64,000 bases of DNA. Origin: Callaeas wilsoni. Its lineage: Eukaryota > Chordata > Aves > Passeriformes > Callaeidae. Under the pieces are notes generated by a model. The model searched no databases. It saw only the letters and a program-made list of their open reading frames with translations, and was not told where the DNA came from. Of this stretch, positions 52,916-64,000 are shown piece after piece. Every line of letters starts with the position of its first letter. The stretch's first letter is position 1. The translations under genes were made by a program, and so were the position numbers. The stretch lies in assembly GCA_013398955.1 (NCBI GenBank), contig VWPU01017392.1, positions 62,001 through 126,000 of the forward strand. Reading direction: 5' to 3'.

Positions 52916-52937
52916 GGGTTTGGTGGGGGTGGGGGGG
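52916..52937 (+). other. Candidate G-quadruplex tract
   Basis: The tract gggtttggtgggggtggggg followed by gg offers four G3 runs (the final G7 splits in two) with short loops on the sense strand of the MOCOS intron. Formation is not shown by sequence alone. Confidence 0.5.
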
Positions 52938-54884
52938 AGTATGTTATCCCTGAGATATAATTTATTCATTGTTTCAGAGCTCTGAGGAGCTGATAATCTA
53001 CAAAATCACAATGTGTCATTCAGACCAATTTGACTAACAGGCTTAAGGATTGCTAATCTTTTCAGTGCAAATGAGGAAGATTTTTCTAGATATATAGAGT
53101 GAGCAAAGTTACCAGCTAGGAGTTCATCAAATTGTACATAAGGGAGAGATGCACAGAGACATTTGAGAAATAAAAATGGATCGATTTATTAATTCAATTT
53201 TCTGCTCCACAAGTGGCTGGTTTTAGGGCACTGGATCTCCTTTCATTGTATGAGAAACAATCACTGTTCATGATTGTGTAATGTGCCACTAACAGAGGTA
53301 TAAAGGAGTTGCTGAAGTGGTGAGAGTAGGTGTCTTATTCAGAGGTCTAACCTTTATTACTGCTCTCCTACCATTTAAATTCTTGGCTTACTGTAGAATG
53401 CACCTGTGCAGGCAATTACACAAATGTTAGATTATTGTGAAAGGATGGTTTAATGGTAGCATATGTGTTTCTTACAACAGGCTATCTCCTAATTTTATTT
53501 ACTTGCTTCAATGGCATTCACTGTGTGAAACAAAGATATTTAGTTAAAATGAAGTGTATACCTGAGGTTAATCATCTGTGGATCATAACATGTTCCAAGG
53601 ATTTTGCTAGTAGAGGATCAAAAAGCCCACAGAAAAATGCTTGGTCTTTGGAGATGCTGCCTTAAAGTTCATGTGTTGGTGTTAATGTGACCAGGATCTC
53701 CCCCAGTTAAGAAAGTGACTAATATAGTCAACTAGCAAATTGCTAAAAATGAAGAGTAACACCTGTGGGAGATAAAGCCAGACAAAGGGAATCATGTCCT
53801 CTAGAGACACACAAAAACCCTAGAAAAGTACCTGAGAACTTTGTCTCTGGAGGAGTTGATAAAAGTTCTAAAGAGCAGAGCAGGGCCCTAAAGGTTTTGT
53901 AGCCTAGTAATGATATATTTTGAGTTAAAGAAAAGCAACACAAATATAGCTCCTTCTGCAAATGTTGGGTTTTGATGTTGGAAAGCAGTGAGACCAATTA
54001 AAATCTGTTCCCCTGCTAATATCAGAGATGGCAATTACTAACCTAAGAACATGAATATGACTGAAAACAGTCTGTTCCTACAGCCATGAGCTTTATACTG
54101 TATACCCTTGGTGCTATTGTAATTCCAGAAAATTTCACTTTAGAATAAACATGAAAATGTATAAAATGTAAAAACTGAATTTGCCAGGACAGATGTTTCA
54201 TGTGGTGGTGATATGGAGTGTCTCTAAGAGCTGAAAAATAGGATCTGAATGAACTACTTTTAAATGCATACCAAGAACCTCTCTGTATTGTTGTACTTTT
54301 TAATTAGATGAAAATAAATGAATTGAAAAGATGAAAGGAACTCATGTAACATCTCACTTCAAAGGACAGCTCCACTCTTGAGGAGTGTTTAAAAAAAAAG
54401 ACAGGAAAAAAAAAAGAAAAGCAGCTTATTCAAGAAATATGCATTCTCTGTGGATTTGGTTTCTCTTTTACCTGCTTTAGAAACTCAGGAGTGGCTTCTG
54501 TTCATTTGACCTAAATGAAGTCATTACCCCAGTGTAAGGGAGAGTGGCAGCTGGCTGACAGTGATGTTCCCCCCGCGCTCCTTCCTTGCACTTTGCATTG
54601 ACTCAGCAATGCTCTCAAATGAGCAGAATTATTTCTGACCTTGTGATGGTATTTTTGTCAAAGTTTCAGTGCTTTGGCCTGTGTTCTGGATAGAAATTGC
54701 ACATGTGGAAATGTTCCTTAGCTGCTTCCCAGGGTAAGAACTAGAACACCAACTACCTCAAGTGTATACATAACGGTGCATGCAGCCTGGGAAACAGAGA
54801 GGAGGAACTGGAGCTCCATGCCTAGTCAGAAAGTTATGATATCGTAGGAATAACTTAAACGTGGTGGGACAACTGGCATGAGTG

Positions 54885-55783
54885 GAGGATTAGGATAGAT
54901 GGTTACAGGTTCTTTCATAAAGACAGGCAGGGAAGAAGAGGAGGAGGAGTCACACTCTAAGTTAAAGACACCCTTGAATGTACTGAAGTCAACTACAGTG
55001 ATTATGGAAGCCTTATCTAATGCCCCTGGCTCAAGATCACAGGGATCATCTCCAAGGAGGATCTTACAGGAGGCATCTGCTACTGACCTCCAAAGAAAGA
55101 CAGTAAGGCCAAAAAAGCAATATTTGGGTCACCTAAGCAGGCTTCAAATCACCAAGAACCTTGTTCTTATGGCTGACTTCAACCACCCAAACACTTAGTG
55201 GAAGAACAAACAATAGCTAACATAGGGTCTATCAAGTTTCGGAAGTGTGTGGAGAACTGCTTCCTTATACATATGTTGGCTGTGCTAGCCAGGAAAGAGG
55301 CACTGCTGGGTTTGCTACATGCAAACCAAGAAAACTGCTTTCATTTATATCTCGGTTAGCAATGGCTTTGTCTGCAGTGATCGCAATAATTGTGGAGTTT
55401 GGGCCCTACTGAGCACGCTGAAGGTGACTAGTCAGACAAATGTTTTAGATTTCAGAGGGGAAATCTTATCACCATATTCCAGTATTTAAAAAGTGGCTAC
55501 AAAGAAGATAAAACCTCCCTTTTTTACAAGGAATCACATAGGAAATATGGGGGGTAATGGGTACAGGTTACTCCCGAGGAGATTCTGACCCAATGAAAAC
55601 AATCAGCTATTGGAATAATCACCTCAGGGAAGTGGTGGATTCCCCAACATTGCACACTTTTAAGAGTTAGCTGCACAAGATATTGTGCCATCTTGTCCAG
55701 ATCATGCTTTTGCCAAAAAAGGTTGGACCAGATGATTCTTGAAGTTCCCTCTAACATGGTATTCTATGAATCTGTGATTCTAT
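54885..55783 (+). repeat. CR1 deletion derivative (endonuclease part fused to 3' end), sense
   Basis: The left two thirds (about 54890-55445) match the endonuclease part of CR1 ORF2. The frame at 54899-55198 ends LVLMADFNHPNT, the family's GDFN-type catalytic motif, and the DNA then runs through 'ttcggaagtgtgtggagaac', 'gccaggaaagaggcactgct' and 'cagtgatcgcaataattgtg' (the family's 'SDHE' region). At about 55450-55460 it passes directly into the CR1 3' region ('ccatattccagtatttaaaa', 'tcagggaagtggtggattcc') and ends in a clear tail, 'attctatgaatctgtgattc' then 'tatg'. The whole reverse-transcriptase core is missing. Frames are broken. Confidence 0.88.
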
Positions 55784-58700
55784 GCACAGATTAGAATGTC
55801 TCTATGTCTGGATTTACTTTATCTGGACAAATAAATTGAAAAAAACCCAAAACCAAAAAAAACCCTCTAACAACTCAATCACTCATCTGCCTGCTAAACA
55901 AGTCAGCATTCCCAATCCCGCAGCAGATGCTTCACCCAAAATACTTAAAAGCCATGCCTTATATACTTTTTATATGCAGAATAGCTTGTATTATGAAAGA
56001 TATTTCACCACCTCAGCATTGGCTGATTGGTCTTGAGGGAATTTCTGGACTCTTGACTTAAGTCAGTGCTGTCCAACTCCAGGGTAATATTTTTGCCTTC
56101 CACCAAATTTCCTCTAAGTCCTCTTTTCAAACATGAAGGGGTTTTTTAGCCCTTCAGCACTTTTTTTCCAATCACATCTGTCTAGGCCAGAATTCTTGTC
56201 ATTATATTTGTGTATAAAGGTGACCTGGCTAAGGGCAGGGTGAATTGAAACTGCTCAAGATGTCACAGTTTTCTTCTGTGTTTCAGTTGCCCTGAAGTGT
56301 GGGATGGTGACTTTAGAAAATAGCATTTGTATGCAGAAGAGTAACAGGGAAGTGTCGTAACAACCAGTTGAGTAAAGAGTCAAAGAAAAACTAGCCCGTC
56401 TCCATCCCTAGGAAGATCCTAAAGGCAGGACTGCTCACTGTAAAGCAATAGTTTTCTCTTGTGACTCAAAAATTCTTGCTTCTAAAAGCAGAGTTTGTGT
56501 GTGACTTGGAAAAGGAGAGCAGCTGATCAGCTTCATAACTCCTGGATAGATTTTAGGCGCGCAGCTCTGTTCTTTGTTATGCCACGAGTTGCTTAGCCAG
56601 TTTGTCAGATAGCAATTGGATGTGAAATGCTATTAGCACTTCACAAACACAATCAGCTAAGCAACTGAGCTCATCCCAGACGTGATTAAGTGAGATCAAT
56701 TATAATAAGAACTAGATAAGAGAGGTAAGCTTCTTGTTTCTTGGGTTGGTATTCTGCAGTATTAGCCTTTGTAAGTATCCTTTATACATCATCAGCTGCA
56801 AAATCTTGATTACTTCAGGAAGTAGCTTCTAGAGCAGCATTCAAATGAACTTCAGCCCAAACTGATTATTCTAACACTGCAACTGCCACTGAGTGGGGAA
56901 ACAGTTTATTTGAATCATCAATTGCACCAAACAGAAAAGTAGCCATTGAAGCCAATGTTTTGTAATTCAAGGAGCATGTTTCCTCTCAATCTTAAATACT
57001 GTTAAATATTCTGAGAGAGAGCTCTTTATGTCCCAAGAAGGGAATAGCTGCCCTTCATAGCATCGTGTTTTGCCATGGCACTATTGCTATTGCACTTAAG
57101 GCTTAATTTGCTAGATATCGGAAATTATACATGATCTCTGAAAATTTTGACATGAGGTTGCACACCAGGCGTTCACTAGATCTGAAGGATATATGTGAGA
57201 GTCAAGTGCACCTGAAGTAGTGTAAATATACATGTTATAGGAATAACAAAATATTTGTGCTTTGTTAACCAGAACTGGAAAGCTGGTAATGTAGGAATAA
57301 AGGGGGCTGTATGAACAAGCAAAATACAAGAGAGGAATGTTGCAAAATAGTCCATGTCTAAAGTGTAGAAAGAGAGACTTGCCCATATCTTTGAGCAGAT
57401 ATTTTTAGCATTATTTGCATTTCTTTTGTGGTTTCTGGTTCTTACCATGGAGCTCCCAGGAGGTAATTTTTTTGTGATATGGAAAGACTAAATGAAGGAT
57501 GCATATCATGCCACAACAATTATGCTGTTCTGGAACATAAGGTTTGACCGAAAACCAAACCTCTGTTTACTCGTCTTTCTTTTTTTTTTTTTTTTTTTTA
57601 AATTTATGTGAAGATTCCCAGGCTCTGAACTATTTTCATAAAAATACTTAGAATCTTAGAGAAGTGACATGGTCCATGCATCTCTCATATTGTGTAGCAT
57701 TGGATGTACTGCAGTGGTCTGCTTAGTTAATAATCATATCTGATAAACAGAAGTACAATTACTGTCCCCCCTTTTACTACAGGTAAGACTTGGATGTCTT
57801 TGACGATCTAGACTGGCACCTTTGTTGCCCTTTCAAGTGCTTTTCTACTATGATAGTGATAAAGTTGTTGGGGATTGTGCAGTCTCCTAGATGGCTCAGT
57901 GCCAGCATCCCTGCTCTGGTCTAATTCCCAGCGTTTTGTTTGCTTTGCTGGCCATTTTGAGTACCTGAGCAGAGCAGGTCAGTTCCTCCTCACAGATCCT
58001 CTTCTGTAATCTCTCCTTGGCAGACATGTGGGACCACTGTGACCTTTTCTGCATCCAGTGCAAGTTTTTAATGTTTTTCTGTATTCAATTCCAAAACAAC
58101 TCTTAGCCTCTGCCTTATCTTTTCTTCCTCATGCTCCCACATTTTTTATGGCCTTTTGGATAGAGTAATGCTTCCCTCAGATACTGGTCCACAGGTCTCT
58201 GTGAAAATATTCCTAATGTTAGGTCTCTTTCAAATCAAAAATGGCCATTTTACATTTCATCACTGACAACGAGCAAGATTTCTTCCCTAAAGTTCAAGAT
58301 CAATTATTAGTAATTAGTAGGCAAGATTTAGAAATTTCTAGGATGGATTCTTTGGCCTATGCAATGTTAAAATATGTGAACATGAGTGGTCTTTTTTGGG
58401 CCATTCATCCTCGCAGCAGTCCACTACTTTTCTCTTATCACTTGGTTTATAATTATTTGCTGCCTCTATCTTCTTTCGCTGCAGCTGAACATACTATCAT
58501 ATATACACAACACTCTTGCAGTTTTCTTTTGTGTGGACCTTTACCAAATATTTTTGGAAGGTTCATATATCCTTCACCTGATGGTGTCACTTGCAGTGTC
58601 CAAAATATTTGATAACTATAGAAAAATTATGATAAAAGTGAGGGCTTACATTATTCTATTGTTGTTTATTTTATTACAGAAAAACCAGTTGAATTTGATA

Positions 58701-59968
58701 TCTGACATTTTTAAACTTTGAGCTTTTTCACAATACATAGTTAATTGTAGCACCAAAAGCTTTTAACATGTGTTATGAAAAATTATGCATCCAGGGAAAA
58801 AAAATGTAATCCCCTATTTTTTAGTCTAAAACGTGTATGTTAAGTATTTTTGCTCAACAGTGCATGTCTTATGTTCCACCTTGTCCACTAAGTCTTCAAT
58901 GCTGATATCATCTGACCTTTCTGAGAAAGATCCAAGGAACACCAGGCCCCTGTGGAGGTCTCATCCTCATGGTCGGAGTTTAATTTTAAACTTGAACGAT
59001 GAGATTTGGGATGGGTTCATTTCCAGCATTAACTGTTACAGTTTTGGACATAGCTCCTTCCTCGGAGACTTGCTATGACCCCAGGTTCAGCCTTGCAAAG
59101 CACTGAGCTCTGTACCATTCTGACTTCATCAGTTGTATTATTCTGCATTCTTCTTTGTCGTGAAGCAAAATGAATGATCACTCCTTAAAACTTCTTGTGG
59201 ACTGTGGTGCACACAAAAGCTATATGAAATATTTTGATGCTTCCCTGGTGTCCCTTCTGGTCCCTTGAATGCCTTTGTGCATCAGTTCCTGAATACATTT
59301 TCACCTTGAAGCTTCACCTTCTCCTCTTGGACTGTGGGAATGGCTGCAGTAGTTCATAAAATCCAGTGGTTTTGTTTCTATCTGGTGTTTCCTTTAAAAG
59401 ACGATGGTAGGGGATGCAACTCTCTCCCCATCCTTGTATAGCGCTCTTGTTACAGGTCAGTTAAAAATTAATTTCCAAGAGAAGCACACAGAGGGAGATT
59501 TGTTAGTGATCTCTTTGATTCCTCCTTGCACGAGATTACTGGAGCCTTCTAACTCAACTATATTAGGTGTAATTACATTGGGAGTGGGGGCATGGACACA
59601 AATCTCTACCTGTCTTCTCACCTGTTCCCTAAGTTCTTAGGCGGTAACTTAGGACCTTGTGACAATGGCTCATGACACAAAACTGTTAACCATTACTTTA
59701 ATGTAGGTTAGTACGTAGTTACTCTATGTAGGAGAAAATTATACCTTTCTAAGTGCAAGCAACTGTTTATGTGAACCTTAATTACTTTGAAGAGCACATT
59801 TTTGCTTCACAGGACACTACAAAACTGGGTGATGAATCCCTAAGGGAAGAGTTCCCACTCCACAAGTTAGAGTCACTGAATATAAAAATAGTAACTCTTA
59901 AAATAGGTTTAAAATCTGTACCATAGCTGCGTGTTGTATTTACTGTGCTCATTTATTCCATTCTTTAG
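55784..59968 (+). other. End of the giant MOCOS intron
   Basis: An A/C-rich tract follows the CR1 tail at about 55838-55866. A T20 run lies at 57580-57599. A diverged old CR1/L3-like scrap is possible at about 57780-58060 ('cccagcgttttgtttgcttt' with 'gctggccattttgagtacct'), but this is weak. The intron ends with the acceptor ttattccattctttag at 59968. No gene was recognised. Confidence 0.7.
57580..57599. repeat. T20 homopolymer
   Basis: Twenty consecutive T residues. On the - strand this could be the poly(A) tail of an inserted retrocopy, but no retrocopy body was recognised next to it. Confidence 0.95.
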
Positions 59969-60045
59969 GTTTGAAGATGGCACAGTCTCTTTTCTTGATA
60001 TCATTGCTCTGAAACATGGATTTGATGTTCTGGAAAAACTCACAG
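59969..60045 (+). CDS. MOCOS: MOCOS next internal exon, partial gene
   Basis: A 77-nt exon continues the cysteine desulfurase domain directly after the exon ending at 22419. The acceptor is ttattccattctttag and the donor is ACAG|gtcagt. Joined to the upstream AG, its first base gives Arg, followed by FEDGTVSFLDIIALKHGFD and then VLEKLT, with the last base starting a Gly codon. This matches the vertebrate MOCOS segment that follows the FYxPR motif, including the conserved RFEDGT and ALKHGFD stretches, with only conservative changes from the human protein as I remember it. It carries no catalytic residue that I can name. It is too short to stand out as an ORF and was found by matching phase and family sequence. 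The following exon (expected to begin with a Gly-Met-Glu-Asn-like segment) was not found before position 64000, so the gene runs off the right edge. Confidence 0.95.
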
Positions 60046-63000
60046 GTCAGTTAATATAACTCTAATACTGAAGGCTGAAGATCCAGATTTATGCTCAGGG
60101 CACAGGTTTGATCATATTTCCTATGGCTCTAGCTTAATTTTCATTTCTAGTTTTACTATCCATGTTCATCATTGTGAAGATGAGACTTCAGTGTGACTTT
60201 TTCATGTACTCTGTATTGGATTATTCCAGCCTAGTTTGAAAGAAAATAAAGGGTTCATACTGTTCTGGATATGCAAGACTTGAGTACATGGAACAGTTCT
60301 CATCTGCTTCACGCTCACAAAGATGCAATAGGAAAGTAACACTAGAACGTAGTTGAGTGACTCACACTGTTTGAGTCAACCTTTGAAGCCCTTGACATGG
60401 TGCTAATGCTGAAGTCCCAAATAAAACTTCAAGCTGATCTTCAGGCCAGAACCTGTATTTGAAGGGTTGACACTCATGTGCCGTGTTTACTCTAGGGTAG
60501 GCTGCTGCTTGTCTGCCTCAGCAGCCCAAAAGCACAGTCTCTCTGTGTTCGCTGCCATGGGTCAAGGACTCTCCTGAAAAGGGCAGGAGATGACACCTGG
60601 CCAGGGAGGCTTGCACCACAGGCTGTGCAGCAGCCTTGCACCATGGCATGTTTCCACAAGTGGAATGTGCCAGGTTAACAAAGGATGTTCCTGAAATGGG
60701 TTTCTTAATGTGTAATGTCTGAACCTCCCTTCTCCAGTGCGCTCTTCGATTTCCTATATAAAGTCATAAAGTGTGTCATGATGTAAAAGAGGCCTGAGTC
60801 CAGAGAAACATTGGCTATGTACTTTTCAGGTTAGTATAATTTCAGCTAGCGTCTGTGGAGGTTTATTGTTATTATTTATCTGAAGGATTCTAGTTTCTTC
60901 TTCCTCCCAGTGCAAGGCTTCTATGAGGAGTATTCTGTTAGATGCTTCAGGACTGGTTCATGTGGAAATCAATAGCAGTTTTCATCCACATCAATTGTCT
61001 GACTAAGCCAAACTAGTAAGGATGTTTTATTTTATGTTGCTCTACATGGAGACCAGGGATCAGTAACCAGCCTTTAGTATGTGTTCTTGTAGTACGGAAT
61101 GCTTCTCAAAAATGTGCAGTCTTAAAGAAACACGTTGGCTTGTAAAGAGGGCTTTGGTTTAATGTGTAGGAGCATTGCCTGCCATGAATGTGAGAGCTGA
61201 TGATAACACCTCCTCTGTTGCATTTCTCAATCATCTTAACCTGGTTTTGGTACCTATTTTAGCTAAACAATTGAAAAATCTCTTAATACTAGACTGAGGG
61301 GAACACTCAGCCCTGAACCTGAATAAAGTGGATACCAATAGATGACAGGGTAGAAGAAAGGCATGAAAAAATAGTGTATTGAGATCTTTCAGTTGTCAAA
61401 AATGTGAATTGGCTTCAAATTTTCATACTTACAATCCTTTCATGTAAAATCAAAATCAAAAATTTAGGAATATTTATATTTTCAATTTAAAAACTTATTT
61501 TTTTCACAGTGCTAAAATGTAGAAATATAAAGAAAGATGAGAAAACAGACTGAAAAGCAAACAAGAAGAAACCTATATGGAGGAGAAAATTGAAAAATTA
61601 AATAAAAAATTATTTTGACAAATACTAGAATCTTAAAACTTCAGCTCTGCTGGTATAGTCTAGGTACTTCAGTAGTCTCTAGTCAAGTTCTGGAGTGCCA
61701 CACTGAAAAGCAGAAGTGCCAGTACTGCCTCTTTACAGATATAAGAGACTGGAGAAATCCATAGTGGAAGAAAAAATGGAATTCTGTAAAGGATTTTAAT
61801 CGCCACAGGATCCAAGAATTTTCCACAAAGTTGGTCTAGTCCTAGACCATTAGCCATGACCAAAAATGGATTAAGCTTGTGTTCCAGATAAGTAGGAACT
61901 AGTTTTTGTTAATTAGAGTTTAATCATACAGAAGGGAAATGAAACAAGCCACTCAAAGGCGATAGTAGAACATGGCACAGCTACGGTCATGTTTGGATTT
62001 TTCCATCATAAAATGCATTTTGTGTGCCCACTTTTCAAAGCTGACGCAAAGGGTGGCTCAGCCCTGTCAGGTCTCTTGGCCCTTCTGTGCTGGCTGTGAG
62101 ACAAAGGCTTTGGGGGCCCTGCTCTTCAATTTGTGTAGGCATTGAATGTGCCTGGCACGATTGATGCAACAAGAGATTCAAGGCTTTGCAGTTGCCATTT
62201 TCCTCTCACCATCCTTTTCTTCCCTGAATATCATTGACAACATGGAGTTTCTCAGGTTATTTAATTTCTGTCAAAGACCCAGCGTTCCTTTTGAACAGAG
62301 ATTATTAGTGCTTGGGTGTATACAACAAAGCCGTTGCATGCTGTAGAAGTACTTCGTAATCCAGAAGGACTGCAGATTTGTTTTAAGCCTCTTTATGCAT
62401 ATTTCTTCCCCTTCAACTGTCAGAGTTTTCAGTGGCAAAATGCACTGTCAAATGTGAATCACTTTTGAATCTCACTTTGCTGTAGCTACTGGAGCACTTT
62501 CTTTGCATTCCCCAAACACAAACAATGATTCTCATTCTGGGTTGGAAATAGCCTGGAGTAGAAACAAGTGAAATAAACAAAGTATTGTTGTTATTAATCG
62601 TGTCCTAATGTGTAATAAAGGCACTGCTGAAGTTCTCTGGGGATGTGCTGTAGCTGAATTATTTTGATGTAATTATTGAAGATGGGGAGGGAAATCGCTA
62701 ACAGAAGGTAACTCAGAGTTTCAGTGTTAGTCAGTGTTGTGAAACATACAGATCAATTTCTGACTCTGATATCATCTGAATACATCCTTGACCTGTCTCA
62801 AATTCCATTTAGAACAAGGCATATTTCCTGCCAGAATTGCATAATGATGTGCATGTGTATTTAAACCATTCCCAGAGGTCTTACATCTATATGATTTTTA
62901 AACTTAAGGTTTATGGTATGTGTTTTTATTAGTAAATTTTCATCTGCTTTAAAAATAAAACTAAGGCACATAATTTGTGCCTTATTGTTACAAGGTTTAC

Positions 63001-64000
63001 TTCGATTATAGTGTCTGTTCAGGAAACATTCATTCACTTCAGAAGAAAATACAATATGTATGAGCAGAAATTTTAAAATGCAGACTAAGTCTCCTAAGGA
63101 TGATGAATTGAAAGTTGTTTTTAAATTCACCAGATGCTTGATTGTTTGTTGGAGAGTAAAAATTATATTGGCTTTCATAAAGACAATTGTACCACAAAGC
63201 ATCCAAAGCAAAATGTAGTGCAGGATGTTAAATGGTGATGCTAACTTAGTTTTTTAACTTGGTCTTTGCAACTTCTGTTGTGTTTTGCCCTGGTACATCA
63301 AGGACTGGTTGCAGTCAGTGGTGGGGTGTTTGGCAGTCTGCATTTAATGGTACTGCACAGATTCTCATGTGAGTTGTGTTTAAACATTTCAGGTTATGCA
63401 AGTCATCCAGTTTATGGGCCAGAAAAAAAAATTTCTCCTAAATAAGATTATCAGGGATTACTGGGATTTCTTTTGTGTAGAGTTTGTGACTTCATCCTAC
63501 TCTTGTCTGGTTGTGTCACCTAAACTTGGACCATGAGTATGACGCTTGTGTATTTTACTGCTTTCATCCTTAGTGCTGCTTTCATTCATAATTTTAATGG
63601 ATTTGGGGGTTCACTAAGGTGAACATCAACTGTACAGTCTAAATTTCTTATAAGTGTGCCTGTCTTTCTGCATGTGGAATTATATAAGAAAGGTGGTTTT
63701 CCTACCTTACATCAGATGGTTGCTGTAAAACTAAGCTGTGACCTAGTGATGAATCAGAACCTCTACAGAGGAATTACCTGCACTTTTTCCCTTTTGAATT
63801 TGCAACACAAGGCTGTGTTTCACTGTGAGGACCTCATCTGTGTGGACACTGCTGAATGCTTCCATTGAAGTCAATGGGGCCATGAAAAGAAAGCTAATAT
63901 AATCACCCAGGAGGTAGGTGAGCAATTGGGAGACTTGAGTTCCTTTCCTTGGCCACAAAATTTACTTGACATTTATTAAATCACATAAATACTAATCTTA
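60046..64000 (+). other. Following MOCOS intron, runs off the window
   Basis: Begins with the donor gtcagt at 60046. The sequence is AT-rich and no further MOCOS exon was found. Open frames of up to 116 codons (- strand, 62861-63211) have no family resemblance. A possible MIR-like SINE scrap closes the window. Confidence 0.75.
63921..63990 (+). repeat. Possible MIR-type SINE scrap
   Basis: The stretch 'ttgggagacttgagttcctt' ... 'ggccacaaaatttacttgac' ... 'aaatcac' follows the order of the MIR core and 3' half (gagacctgggttc ... ctgccac ... cttgac ... aagtcac). The match is short and degenerate, and no tRNA-like head is visible. Confidence 0.35.

Larger units (their letters stand above)
51421..54884 (+). 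other. Giant MOCOS intron, no gene seen
   Basis: AT-rich sequence with a degenerate (CA)n tract, a G-rich tract at 52916-52937, A-rich tracts near 54391-54421 and an AP-1/antioxidant-response-like TGACTCAGCA at 54599-54608. No gene was recognised. Confidence 0.65.

Noticed and set aside
1..64000. Endogenous retrovirus, CRISPR array, bacterial operon or defence system
   Set aside because: No gag/pol-like frames, paired LTRs, spaced direct repeats or tightly packed gene strings were seen; the genomic style is that of avian introns.
60046..64000. Next MOCOS exon
   Set aside because: I looked for a segment starting with a split Gly codon followed by a Met-Glu-Asn-like stretch and found none with splice borders.

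Overview
The window looks like AT-rich, gene-poor vertebrate nuclear DNA, almost certainly from a bird. Spliced exons with GT-AG borders, no dense ORF packing, and at least six copies of CR1 (the dominant avian LINE) all point this way. CR1 copies are recognisable from their antisense 3' ends, reverse-transcriptase remnants and terminal ATTCTATGATTCTATG-type tails. Nothing bacterial, plasmid-like or phage-like is present. The species cannot be fixed from sequence alone. 

The only protein-coding gene I can support is MOCOS (molybdenum cofactor sulfurase), on the + strand and present only as an internal part. A large exon (21781-22419, 639 nt) encodes most of the NifS/SufS-like, PLP-dependent cysteine desulfurase core, including the PLP-binding His, Asp and Schiff-base Lys. 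The next exon (59969-60045, 77 nt) joins it in frame (AG|G, Arg) after an intron of 37,549 bp. The 5' exons and all later exons, including the MOSC domain, lie outside the window, so more than 21.7 kb of intron precedes the first exon and at least 3.9 kb follows the second. 

Layout: 1-21780, upstream intron with a CR1 at about 6391-7190, a probable old CR1 scrap near 1100-1260, and a CpG-rich patch plus an exon-like 108-nt open segment near 17.6-18.1 kb. 21781-22419, MOCOS exon. 22420-59968, giant intron holding a long CR1 (about 23189-25150), a second (about 34516-35515), a 3' fragment (about 41425-41690), an ancient L3/CR1-like element (about 47600-49110), an internally deleted CR1 (about 50985-51420), a CR1 deletion derivative joining endonuclease and 3' regions (about 54885-55783), and several microsatellites. 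59969-60045, second MOCOS exon. 60046-64000, start of the next intron, with a possible MIR-like scrap at the very end. 

The many short ORFs elsewhere are what chance or repeat remnants would give. I see no convincing new biological system. The items most worth checking are the exon-like segment at 17985-18092 and the deletion-derived CR1 copies.
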